Both the position numbers and the translations under genes were made by a program. Below the pieces are notes generated by a model that ran no database searches, was not told where the DNA came from, and was given only the letters and a program-made list of their open reading frames with translations. From an uncultured Eubacteriales bacterium (GTDB taxonomy: Bacteria; Bacillota; Clostridia; Oscillospirales; Oscillospiraceae): 14,321 nt of DNA. The stretch covers positions 1 to 14,321 of the forward strand of contig UROF01000043.1 in assembly GCA_900549475.1 (NCBI GenBank), written 5' to 3'. Positions 1 through 6,517 of the stretch are shown piece after piece. Every line of letters begins with the position of its first letter. Within the stretch, counting starts at the first letter, position 1.

Positions 1-21
1 TGAGCGCGCTCTGACTTTTAC

Positions 22-59
22 AAAAAAGTCGGAGCAAGCGATACAAAGCTTGCTCCGAC
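22..59 (-). terminator. Intrinsic terminator of the tRNA-Leu gene
   Basis: Read on the minus strand, a perfect 12-bp stem (GTCGGAGCAAGC pairing with GCTTGCTCCGAC, + strand arms 28-39 and 48-59, 8-nt loop) is followed at once by six T residues (complement of 22-27). It lies directly downstream of the tRNA 3' end at 61, which is the expected place for a Rho-independent terminator. Confidence 0.9.
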
Positions 60-60
60 G

Positions 61-146
61 TGGTGCCGGTGGTGGGACTCGAACCCACACGGAGTCGCCC
101 CCGGCGGATTTTGAATCCGCTACGTCTACCATTCCATCACACCGGC
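61..146 (-). tRNA. tRNA-Leu (anticodon CAA)
   Basis: The minus strand folds as an 86-nt class II tRNA. The acceptor stem GCCGGTG (complement of 140-146) pairs fully with CACCGGC (complement of 65-71), followed by discriminator A and an encoded CCA (complement of 61-63). The anticodon stem GCGGA/TCCGC holds the 7-nt loop TTCAAAA, giving anticodon CAA for the leucine codon TTG. A long variable arm, as expected for leucine tRNAs, and a T-loop GTTCGAGTC are present. It has its own promoter and terminator and is transcribed away from the lipoprotein gene. Confidence 0.96.
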
Positions 147-163
147 GGACAGAATACTTTGTC

Positions 164-192
164 ATTATAAGACAGACACAACGGAAATGCAA
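164..192 (-). promoter_or_regulatory. Promoter of tRNA-Leu
   Basis: On the minus strand a consensus -10 box TATAAT (complement of 164-169) lies 17 bp downstream of TTGCAT (complement of 187-192), a partial -35 match. Transcription would begin about 7 nt past the -10, leaving roughly a 10-nt leader before the tRNA 5' end at 146. The -10 and spacing are strong; the -35 matches TTGACA at only three positions. Confidence 0.7.
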
Positions 193-277
193 GAGAAAAT
201 TTCATTCCTGCCGACAGATAGGGTTTGTAAATCTTTTGTAAACCACCAAAGAGGGACTACCCAACGGAGAAGAATTG

Positions 278-286
278 TGTTACATT
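278..286 (+). promoter_or_regulatory. Possible extended -10 promoter for the lipoprotein operon
   Basis: TGtTACATT is an extended -10 motif about 57 bp upstream of the lipoprotein start. An overlapping alternative -10, TATAAC, begins at 286. No convincing -35 box is seen at the right spacing. The rest of 147-342 shows only the tRNA promoter and AT-rich DNA. This is a candidate only. Confidence 0.35.
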
Positions 287-342
287 ATAACCTAGAAAAA
301 TAGGGGCACTCTGCCCTGAAAACGGAAATGGAGGTGCAGTCA

Positions 343-1704
343 GTGGAGAAAGCGAGAAAAAAATGGTGTACGCTGCTGTTGATGGCAGCGCTGCCGCTAT
401 TGCTCAGCGGCTGCATGCTCTCCGCATCGGTAGAGAGCTTGTATGTATTGCCTCAGCTCCCGGTGGAATATAAGGACCTGAGCGCGCAGATCGACGCGAT
501 CCTGGCTGATGGAGCGGAATACACCTCACCGGCAGCCGGGACCAACCTGCAGTCCGTACAATTGGTGGACCTGGACGGCGATGGCAATGAAGAGGCACTG
601 GCGTTTTTCCGTACGGCCAGTGAGGAAAGTCCTCTGAAGATCTATATTTTCCGCAGCGAGGGGGATACCTACGAGCAGGCGGCGATCATAGATGGCAGCG
701 GCACCTCGATCCACAGTATCCAGTATGTGGATATGGACGGCAACGGGATACAGGAGATCCTGGTGGTCTGGCGTGTCAGCGCAGAAGTGCAGACGATGTG
801 TGTCTATTCCATGGCAGATCTTAAGCCTGTGCAGTTGCTGTCCTCTCCCTATGCCAGCTATGAGGTGATGGATCTGGATGGGGATGATGTACAGGAACTG
901 CTGATCGTGCACAGCGACGAGGCGGAGAGCGGTGCCACCCTGGCGGATTATTATGATTGGGACGGCCGGAGCCTTCTGCTGAAATCTACGGCAAAGCTCT
1001 CTATGTCTGTAGCGGAACTGCAGTGGATCCAGGCCGGTACGCTGCGAGGCGGCGAGACAGCTGTGTTCGTTACCGGGCGGGTCACCGGCGTGGAGGAGAC
1101 GTCCCGGGCGGTAACGGATATCCTGGTCTACCGGGAGCCGGATCTGACCAATATCGTTTTGAGCAGTTCTACCGGCGTATCTACAGAAATTTTCCGATTT
1201 TTGAATTTGCAGCCCACAGACATCAATAACGATGGGGTGACGGAGGTCCCCATGCCGGCGGCGCTTCCTGGAGATACCGGCGGAGAGGCCTATTGGAAGA
1301 TATACTGGCGCAGCTATGACGCTGCGGGGGAACCGGAGCACCAGGCTATTACCTATCACAACCTGACAGACAGCTGGTATCTCCTGGTTCCGGAGGAATG
1401 GGACGGACACTTTACTGTCCGTCAGGACAACACCAGTACGATGGAGCACGCCACCACATTTTATAGTGTGTCCGGAGATCGGATCGAGAGTGAGCTGCTG
1501 ACCATTTACACGTTGACAGGGTCCGACAGAGAGACGCAGGCAGTAAAAGATGGACGGGCCATCCTGCGCCGCCAGCCCACCACGGTTTATGCGGTGCGTT
1601 TTGCGTCTGGATATGACCAGTGGCGGTACGCCATTGATGAGAGCAGCTTTATTGAGCGGTTCAGTGCGATTGTGACCCAGTGGAACCTGGGGGAAGATAA
1701 CTGA
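343..1704 (+). CDS. Secreted lipoprotein with FG-GAP/VCBS-like Asp-rich repeats
   Basis: Predicted extracytoplasmic lipoprotein of 453 aa. The GTG at 343 is preferred over the in-frame ATG at 328 because GGAGG at 330-334 sits 8 nt before GTG, and the ATG has no ribosome-binding site. The N-terminus has basic residues (EKARKK), a hydrophobic stretch and the lipobox LLSGC with Cys24 as lipidation site. The mature part carries motifs of the DxDGDxxxE type at about residues 76-85 (DLDGDGNEEA), 130-139 and 177-186, and a weaker DINNDGVTE at about 293-301. These resemble calcium-binding beta-propeller FG-GAP/VCBS repeats. It lies 58 bp upstream of the response regulator start on the same strand, so it is probably co-transcribed with the two-component pair. 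A role as accessory sensor or target of that pair is inference; no enzymatic motif is seen. Confidence 0.85.
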   Translation: MEKARKKWCTLLLMAALPLLLSGCMLSASVESLYVLPQLPVEYKDLSAQIDAILADGAEYTSPAAGTNLQSVQLVDLDGDGNEEALAFFRTASEESPLKIYIFRSEGDTYEQAAIIDGSGTSIHSIQYVDMDGNGIQEILVVWRVSAEVQTMCVYSMADLKPVQLLSSPYASYEVMDLDGDDVQELLIVHSDEAESGATLADYYDWDGRSLLLKSTAKLSMSVAELQWIQAGTLRGGETAVFVTGRVTGVEETSRAVTDILVYREPDLTNIVLSSSTGVSTEIFRFLNLQPTDINNDGVTEVPMPAALPGDTGGEAYWKIYWRSYDAAGEPEHQAITYHNLTDSWYLLVPEEWDGHFTVRQDNTSTMEHATTFYSVSGDRIESELLTIYTLTGSDRETQAVKDGRAILRRQPTTVYAVRFASGYDQWRYAIDESSFIERFSAIVTQWNLGEDN

Positions 1705-1710
1705 AAGGGT

Positions 1711-1741
1711 TGTGTCCCTGACGGATGAGACGGGGGACACA
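1711..1741 (+). other. Hairpin in the lipoprotein/regulator gap
   Basis: TGTGTCCC (1711-1718) pairs perfectly with GGGACACA (1734-1741), just before the GGGAGG ribosome-binding site (1749-1754) of the response regulator gene. No T-run follows, so it is not an obvious terminator. It could stabilise or partly attenuate the transcript. Function unknown. Confidence 0.4.
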
Positions 1742-1762
1742 CGAAAAAGGGAGGTTCAACAA

Positions 1763-2452
1763 ATGGCCAGAAAGGTATTGGTACTGGAGGATGAGTCCAG
1801 CATCCGCAGTTTTATTGTCATCAATTTGACTCGTGCCGGATATGAAGTAATCGAGGCCGAGACTGGTGAGGAGGCGCTGGAGAAGCTGAAGGAGCACACG
1901 GACATCCGGGTGGCCCTTTTGGATATCATGCTGCCCGGCATCGACGGTTTTGAAGTTTGCCGTCGGATTCGGGCCACCAATACCAGGATCGGGATCATCA
2001 TGCTTACTGCCCGTAGCCAGGAAATGGATAAGGTAACGGGACTGATGACGGGAGCAGATGACTATGTGACCAAGCCGTTCTCTCCGGCAGAGCTTACCGC
2101 CCGGGTAGACGCCCTGTTCCGCCGGGCTGGCGGCGTGGTGACAGAGCAGGTGGGAGAGATCTATCAGGAGCCGTTCCTGCTCAACACCCGGAACCGGACA
2201 CTGGAGAAGAACGGACAGCGGGTGAAGCTGACCCAGGTAGAATACTCCATTATGAAGATGTTTATGGAGAATCCCGGGAAGGCCCTCAGCCGGGAGGAGA
2301 TCCTGGATATGGTGTGGGGCCGGGATTACTTCGGCGAGCTGAAGATCGTGGATGTGAATATCCGCCGTCTCCGCCTGAAGATCGAGGACAACGCCCAGAA
2401 TCCGACATATATCAATACCGTATGGGGTTATGGGTATAAGTGGGGATTTTAA
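1763..2452 (+). CDS. OmpR/PhoB-family response regulator
   Basis: A 229-aa DNA-binding response regulator acting in the cytoplasm. The ATG at 1763 follows GGGAGG with an 8-nt gap; the longer frame starting at 1712 has no site. The receiver domain (about 1-120) has the acidic pocket E9/D10, phospho-acceptor D54 (LLDIMLPGIDG), T82 and K104 (TKPF). The winged-helix DNA-binding domain occupies about 130-229 (LTQVEYSIMKMF, then VDVNIRRLRLKIE and the typical ending TVWGYGYKWGF). Its partner is almost certainly the kinase at 2943. The gene's last 61 bp before the stop are repeated twice downstream, so regulator and kinase are now 490 bp apart. The coding sequence itself looks intact, and its C-terminus is of normal family length. 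Confidence 0.95.
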   Translation: MARKVLVLEDESSIRSFIVINLTRAGYEVIEAETGEEALEKLKEHTDIRVALLDIMLPGIDGFEVCRRIRATNTRIGIIMLTARSQEMDKVTGLMTGADDYVTKPFSPAELTARVDALFRRAGGVVTEQVGEIYQEPFLLNTRNRTLEKNGQRVKLTQVEYSIMKMFMENPGKALSREEILDMVWGRDYFGELKIVDVNIRRLRLKIEDNAQNPTYINTVWGYGYKWGF

Positions 2453-2860
2453 ACCCAGCTGAAAAGCGTTGTCCTCCCCGCCGATAAGGCGTGCAAGCCT
2501 TTGCCGCAGGCAAAGCTTGGGACCGGCGGGATTCACTCCCGACGGTCTTGGTGAAATAATGGGGCCCCCGCCGGACAAAAGGTCCGGTGGGGAACAACGC
2601 CCAGAATCCGACATATATCAATACCGTATGGGGTTATGGATATAAGTGGGGATTTTAAACCCAGCTGAAAAGCGTTGTCCTCCCCGCCGATAAGGCGTGC
2701 AAGCCTTTGCCGCAGGCAAAGCTTGGGACCGGCGGGATTCACTCCCGACGGTCTTGGTGAAATAATGGGGCCCCCGCCGGACAAAAGGTCCGGTGGGGAA
2801 CAACGCCCAGAATCCGACATATATCAATACCGTATGGGGTTATGGATATAAGTGGGGATT
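2388..2860 (+). repeat. Tandem array, 206-bp unit, duplicating the regulator gene 3' end
   Basis: Two full units (2388-2593 and 2594-2799) and a 61-bp partial third (2800-2860) line up at an exact 206-bp period. Each starts at ACAACGCCCAGAATC and carries the codons for the regulator C-terminus. In full units this is followed by a 145-bp non-coding spacer. The only difference seen between copies is G at 2434 versus A at 2640 and 2846, which is synonymous (GGG/GGA glycine) when read in the regulator frame. The first two 61-bp segments end in TTT-TAA and the third in TTC-TGA, so all three would end the protein in KWGF. The third copy probably marks the ancestral gene end beside the kinase leader. 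This is non-coding DNA apart from the first 65 bases, which finish the regulator gene. Confidence 0.95.
2477..2592 (+). other. Multi-hairpin spacer inside the 206-bp unit (second copy at 2683-2798)
   Basis: The spacer holds several helices. CCCGCCG (2477-2483) can pair with CGGCGGG (2524-2530). Inside lies AAGC-c-TTTGCC (2495-2505) against GGCAAAGCTT (2509-2518). CGGG (2527-2530) can instead pair with CCCG (2538-2541). At the end an 11-bp stem CCCCGCCGGAC/GTCCGGTGGGG (2566-2576 with 2582-2592, one G-U pair) closes a 5-nt loop. No T-run follows the last stem, so classic intrinsic termination is not supported. The second copy, 206 bp on, is identical. A structured RNA, processing site or attenuator is possible; no known riboswitch class was recognised. 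From 2861 to 2942 there is only a short leader with the 6-bp stem TAACGG/CCGTTA before the kinase ribosome-binding site. Confidence 0.6.
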
Positions 2861-2942
2861 CTGAGAAAAGGACCCTGCTTGTGCTCACTGGGTATGAATC
2901 AGGTAACGGTATAGAGCCGTTAAGAAGAAAGGAGGCCATCAT

Positions 2943-4361
2943 TTGAAAACAAAGAAAATAGAGATCACCGGCCTCCGCAAGCGCTGGCTGATCAGCTCTC
3001 TGAGCCCGATCCTGGTGGTGCTGCTTCTGGTAGCGGGCACCTTCTGTGCGGGCATGGCAAACTATTACTACAACATGATGCTGGATGGCCTGAAAACACG
3101 GGCGACCCATGCCAGCGACTATTTCAACAGCTACAGTATGAATAGCTATGCCTCCTTCTATCAGGCGGCAGCTACCTACACAGAGGAATTTGCGGAGAAG
3201 GATTATCTGGAGCTGCAGTTCATAGGAACCAGCGGCAAGATTATCATCAGCTCCTACGGCCTGACGTCGGGCCTGTCGCCAGGTACACCGGAGATCAGCG
3301 AAGCACTGCAGACGGGAGAAATCCGGGATTACCGGGGAGTGGACCCCCTTACCGGTGAGCATATCATGTCCGTATGCGCCCCGCTGCTGTTTAACGGGCG
3401 GCCGGTGGGCGCTATGCGGTATGTGACGTCCATGTCTGCCGTACAGAAGGAGATCCTGATCACTGCCGGCGTGGCGGTGGGGCTTTTGCTGCTGTGTCTG
3501 GTGATGGTGTATGTATCCAACATGGTATTCATCAACAACGTGGTGGAGCCGGTGGCAGAGGTGACGGAGACGGCAAAACGGATCGCCAGAGGCAGCTACG
3601 GCACCCAGATGGAGAACCACTACCGGGATGAGATCGGGCAATTGATCGACGCTATCAACGACATGTCCTCTCAAATCAGCAAGGGAGAAAAGATCAAGTC
3701 GGAATTTATCTCGTCGGTATCCCATGAGCTGCGGACGCCGCTCACCGCTATCAACGGCTGGGGCGAGACGCTGATGGCGGACACCGGAGGCGATCCGGAG
3801 CAGCTGCGCCGGGGCGTGGGGATCATCCTGAAAGAGTCCCGGCGGCTTACCTCCATGGTGGAGGAGCTGTTGGATTTCTCCAAAATGGAGGATGGCCGGT
3901 TTACGCTGAGTATTGAGCAAGTGGACCTCCAGGCGGAGTTTGAGGATGCCATCTACACCTATCGGGAGCTGTTCAAGCAGGAGGCCATTGAGCTCAACTA
4001 TGACGGCGGGGAAGATGTATTTGATCCGATCCCCGGCGATCCCGAGCGGCTCAAGCAGGTGTTCTGCAATGTGCTGGACAACGCTGCCAAGCATGGCGGT
4101 GCGGGCAAACGGATCGACGCCGCCGTCCATGGGACGGAGGAGAGCATTGTGATCACGGTCCGGGATTATGGCCCCGGTATCCCCGAGGATGAGCTGCCCT
4201 TTGTCAAACAGAAATTTTACAAGGGTTCGTCCAAAGCCAGAGGCAGCGGTATTGGTCTGGCAGTGTGTGATGAGATCGTCCGGCTGCATGGCGGTGCCTT
4301 CGATATCGGCAATGCCGAGGGCGGCGGCTGCGTGGTGACGATGACATTGCCCCGGGCGTAG
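2943..4361 (+). CDS. Membrane sensor histidine kinase
   Basis: A 472-aa HisKA-type sensor kinase paired with the regulator at 1763. It starts at TTG (2943) 7 nt after GGAGG (2931-2935) within AAAGGAGG. Order of parts: transmembrane helix about 16-38; extracytoplasmic sensor about 40-170; second helix about 171-197; HAMP linker about 198-250; dimerisation and phospho-acceptor motif SHELRTP with His261; ATPase domain with N box NVLDNAAKH (376-384), G1 box DYGPGIP (408-414), F box and G2 box GSGIGLA (434-440). All catalytic motifs are present, so it should autophosphorylate and transfer phosphate to D54 of the regulator. The ligand is unknown; the sensor region has aromatic-rich stretches but no family I can name. 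Its separation from the regulator by the repeat array may lower its expression relative to the regulator (inference). Confidence 0.93.
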   Translation: MKTKKIEITGLRKRWLISSLSPILVVLLLVAGTFCAGMANYYYNMMLDGLKTRATHASDYFNSYSMNSYASFYQAAATYTEEFAEKDYLELQFIGTSGKIIISSYGLTSGLSPGTPEISEALQTGEIRDYRGVDPLTGEHIMSVCAPLLFNGRPVGAMRYVTSMSAVQKEILITAGVAVGLLLLCLVMVYVSNMVFINNVVEPVAEVTETAKRIARGSYGTQMENHYRDEIGQLIDAINDMSSQISKGEKIKSEFISSVSHELRTPLTAINGWGETLMADTGGDPEQLRRGVGIILKESRRLTSMVEELLDFSKMEDGRFTLSIEQVDLQAEFEDAIYTYRELFKQEAIELNYDGGEDVFDPIPGDPERLKQVFCNVLDNAAKHGGAGKRIDAAVHGTEESIVITVRDYGPGIPEDELPFVKQKFYKGSSKARGSGIGLAVCDEIVRLHGGAFDIGNAEGGGCVVTMTLPRA

Positions 4362-4377
4362 CGATATACATTTTTTT

Positions 4378-4391
4378 CGAACATATGTTGC
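4378..4391 (+). promoter_or_regulatory. Candidate LexA/DinR (SOS) operator
   Basis: CGAACATATGTTGC matches the Gram-positive SOS box core GAAC-N4-GTTC at seven of eight positions. It overlaps the -35 element of the promoter at 4388-4416, where repressor binding would block transcription. Downstream on the same strand are yqhQ, prmC and recA, and recA is a classic LexA target. No other such box is seen near recA. One imperfect site can arise by chance, so this stays a candidate. Confidence 0.45.
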
Positions 4392-4416
4392 GGGTCGGGC
4401 GTGGATGTGGTAAGAT
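4388..4416 (+). promoter_or_regulatory. Promoter for yqhQ-prmC(-recA)
   Basis: TTGCGG (4388-4393), a 17-bp spacer and TAAGAT (4411-4416) preceded by TG at the extended -10 position (4408-4409) form a plausible sigma-A promoter. The leader to the yqhQ start is about 90 nt and contains a 9-bp perfect stem CGCGTTCCG/CGGAACGCG (4448-4456 with 4469-4477), which has no T-run after it. Confidence 0.55.
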
Positions 4417-4511
4417 AGCGGCAGACCACGTCCCGGCCTGCTCTTTGCGCGTTCCGGCCTGTTGTCGGCGGAACGCGGTGACAATTGAAAGAGAAAGGTT
4501 TCATTTATACT

Positions 4512-5471
4512 ATGGCAGACAAGCAATCCTGCGCTTTCCGCACGACCATCGGCGGACAGGCGCTGATCGAAGGGATTTTGATGCGAGGGCCGGAAAAACA
4601 GGCCATCGTGGTGCGGGGGCCCGAGGGCCTGGTGATCCGCGAAGAGGAGCTCAAGTTGATCCGGGACAAGTACCCCATCCTGGGCCTGCCTCTGATCCGG
4701 GGCAGTGTTACGTTCCTGGACAGTATGGTCAAGGGCGTCAAGGCCCTGATGTTCTCCGCCGATTTCTATCCCGAGGAAGCGGGGACGGAGGAGCCCTCCA
4801 AATTTGAGCAGTGGCTGGACCGGAAGCTGGGCAACGAGAAGGTGGAAAAGCTGGTGATCGCGTTTTCTGTTGTGATCGCGGTGGCTTTTTCTGTGGGGCT
4901 GTTTATGCTGCTGCCCACCTTTTTGGCCAGTTTTATAGAGCTTTGGACAGGCAGTATCCTGCTGCGGAACCTGGTGGACGCCCTGCTGCGGATCGGACTC
5001 TTTATGGGATATCTAATCCTGGTGTCCCGTATGAAGGACATCCGCCGGGTATTCTCCTACCACGGCGCAGAGCATAAGACGATTTTCTGCTATGAGAAGG
5101 GTCTGGAGCTGACGGTGGAAAATGTACGGCCGCAGCCTAAGCACCATCCCCGCTGCGGTACCAGCTTTTTGCTGGTGGTGATCATCGTGGCCATTCTGAT
5201 CAATACGATCGTGTTTGCCCTTTTCCCGGTGTCCAATGTGTTCCTGCGGATGCTGATCCAGCTGCTTCTGCTGCCGCTGGTTGTGGGCATCACCTATGAA
5301 TTCAACCGCTATGTGGGCGGCCATGACAATCCGGTGACTAATTTTCTGGCGAAGCCGGGCCTCTGGATGCAGAACTTTACCACCTACGAGCCTGACGACA
5401 GTATGATCGAGGTGGCGATAGAAGCAATGAAGCGCGTGATCCCGGAGGAGAAGGGGAAGGACGCCTGGTAA
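4512..5471 (+). CDS. yqhQ: DUF1385 family membrane protein (YqhQ-like)
   Basis: A 319-aa integral membrane protein of the DUF1385/YqhQ family, whose biochemical role is not established. The start is taken as ATG 4512, preceded by GAGAAAGG at a rather long distance of about 13 nt. An in-frame TTG at 4485 would add nine residues and cannot be excluded. Conserved features are the N-terminal GGQALIEGILMRGP, four hydrophobic segments at about 114-140, 149-172, 218-238 and 243-262, the loop motif YHGAEHK (183-189) and PKHHPRCGTSFL (209-220). The last two are rich in His and Cys and could bind metal (inference). It ends 94 bp before prmC. Confidence 0.88.
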   Translation: MADKQSCAFRTTIGGQALIEGILMRGPEKQAIVVRGPEGLVIREEELKLIRDKYPILGLPLIRGSVTFLDSMVKGVKALMFSADFYPEEAGTEEPSKFEQWLDRKLGNEKVEKLVIAFSVVIAVAFSVGLFMLLPTFLASFIELWTGSILLRNLVDALLRIGLFMGYLILVSRMKDIRRVFSYHGAEHKTIFCYEKGLELTVENVRPQPKHHPRCGTSFLLVVIIVAILINTIVFALFPVSNVFLRMLIQLLLLPLVVGITYEFNRYVGGHDNPVTNFLAKPGLWMQNFTTYEPDDSMIEVAIEAMKRVIPEEKGKDAW

Positions 5472-5481
5472 CGGCAAATTC

Positions 5482-5490
5482 TGCTACAAT
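5482..5490 (+). promoter_or_regulatory. Possible extended -10 promoter before prmC
   Basis: TGcTACAAT is a good extended -10 sequence 11 bp after the yqhQ stop. No clear -35 is seen (CGCCTG at the matching distance). Transcription would start near 5497, inside the inverted repeat at 5490-5518. Confidence 0.4.
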
Positions 5491-5518
5491 ATGTAATATT
5501 CTGCTGGAATATTACATA
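5490..5518. promoter_or_regulatory. Perfect 12-bp inverted repeat, operator-like
   Basis: TATGTAATATTC (5490-5501) and GAATATTACATA (5507-5518) are exact inverse complements around the 5-bp centre TGCTG. The AT-rich arms contrast with the GC-rich surroundings. It abuts the extended -10 box at 5482-5490, so a dimeric repressor bound here would cover the start site. As RNA it would be a hairpin without a T-run, so termination is unlikely. I recognise no regulator for this sequence. Confidence 0.6.
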
Positions 5519-5565
5519 ATATGATCAATACCAGCGCTTGTGTGGGCGCTGTGGAGCGAGGAAGT

Positions 5566-6432
5566 ATGGCGACAACCTATAATAACTTATATATGGACAT
5601 TCGCCGGCAGCTCAAGCAAGCGGGCTACACCGGCGCCAATCTGGAGGCCCGGGAGTTGGTCTGCTGCGGCAGCGGCAAGAGCAAGGAGGAATTCTTCCGG
5701 GATGCACAGCTGTATGTGACGCCGGAAGTGGAGGAGAAGATCCTCAGCCTGGTGGAACGCCATCTCAATGGCGAGCCGGTAGCCTATCTGATCGGGGAGT
5801 GGGAGTTTTACGGCATGCCCCTGGATGTCAGTGAGGCGGTGCTGATCCCACGGGTGGATACGGAAGTACTGGCCCGGGAAGCCATCGACTATCTGCGCTT
5901 TTTAGGGAAGTGCCGGGTGCTGGATCTGTGTGCCGGAAGCGGCTGCATAGGATTGGCCATTGCGGCCAATGTTCCGGAAGCCCGGGTGCTGCTGGGAGAG
6001 ATCTCTGAGCCGGCCATACGGATCTGCCGGCAGAATATCCGGCGCAGCAATCTTACCGGACAGGTATCTGTGATGACGATGGATGCACTGTCCCCGCCGC
6101 CCAAGGCCCTGGGAGAATTTCAGTGCATTGTCAGCAATCCCCCCTATATTCCCCGGGCAGATATGGAGACGCTGGATCATTCCGTAAAGGATTTTGAGCC
6201 CCATCTGGCGCTGTGCGGCGGTGAGGACGGCTATGACTTTTATACTGCCATCATCCGCCAGTGGAAGGAAGTCCTGGTCACCGGCGGCCGCCTCTATTTT
6301 GAGGTGGGTATCGGACAGGCGGATACCGTACTGCGGATGATGCGGGCTGAGGGATTCGGGGATATCAATGTGGTCCAGGATGATCAGAAAATCCCCCGTG
6401 TCGTCTACGGTACGCTGATGGATGAGATCTGA
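5566..6432 (+). CDS. prmC: Peptide chain release factor N5-glutamine methyltransferase PrmC
   Basis: A 288-aa S-adenosylmethionine-dependent enzyme that methylates the Gln of the GGQ motif in release factors RF1/RF2. The ATG at 5566 is chosen over the ATG at 5521 because GGAG/GAGGA lies just upstream and the encoded N-terminus fits the family's helical release-factor-binding domain; the earlier ATG has no site. Motifs are the SAM-binding LDLCAGSGCIGLAIA (119-133) and the catalytic NPPYIP (191-196), followed by the characteristic FEPHLALCGGEDGYDFY. prfA, a frequent neighbour, is absent here. The usual Thr in motif I (GTGSG) is Ala in this protein (CAGSG). recA starts 85 bp downstream. Confidence 0.95.
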   Translation: MATTYNNLYMDIRRQLKQAGYTGANLEARELVCCGSGKSKEEFFRDAQLYVTPEVEEKILSLVERHLNGEPVAYLIGEWEFYGMPLDVSEAVLIPRVDTEVLAREAIDYLRFLGKCRVLDLCAGSGCIGLAIAANVPEARVLLGEISEPAIRICRQNIRRSNLTGQVSVMTMDALSPPPKALGEFQCIVSNPPYIPRADMETLDHSVKDFEPHLALCGGEDGYDFYTAIIRQWKEVLVTGGRLYFEVGIGQADTVLRMMRAEGFGDINVVQDDQKIPRVVYGTLMDEI

Positions 6433-6517
6433 GGCGGCCTCCGCTGTCAGACGGAGCGATGCGCCCGCCATGATGTGCTGAATCAAGATATTTGAAGATA
6501 AGAAGGAGAGAAGAGAG

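Noticed and set aside
2524..2560. FMN-riboswitch-like string (CCGGCGGG...CCCGACGG)
   Set aside because: The order of conserved blocks and the surrounding stems do not match the RFN element, and the downstream gene is a kinase. The resemblance is short and probably chance.
2412..2827. Two near-identical 69-aa minus-strand frames in the tandem array
   Set aside because: They repeat only because the DNA repeats, and they have no ribosome-binding site or recognisable product.
2388..2860. Diversity-generating retroelement or CRISPR-like array
   Set aside because: There is one G/A difference only, no reverse transcriptase or Cas gene, and units are 206 bp with identical spacers.
2453..2860. Insertion sequence
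   Set aside because: No transposase, no terminal inverted repeats, and the direct repeats are 61 bp of host gene, far longer than normal target duplications.
2739..4526. 595-aa minus-strand open frame opposite the sensor kinase
   Set aside because: It is antisense to an intact kinase with all catalytic motifs. The His/Gln-rich composition is typical of shadow frames.
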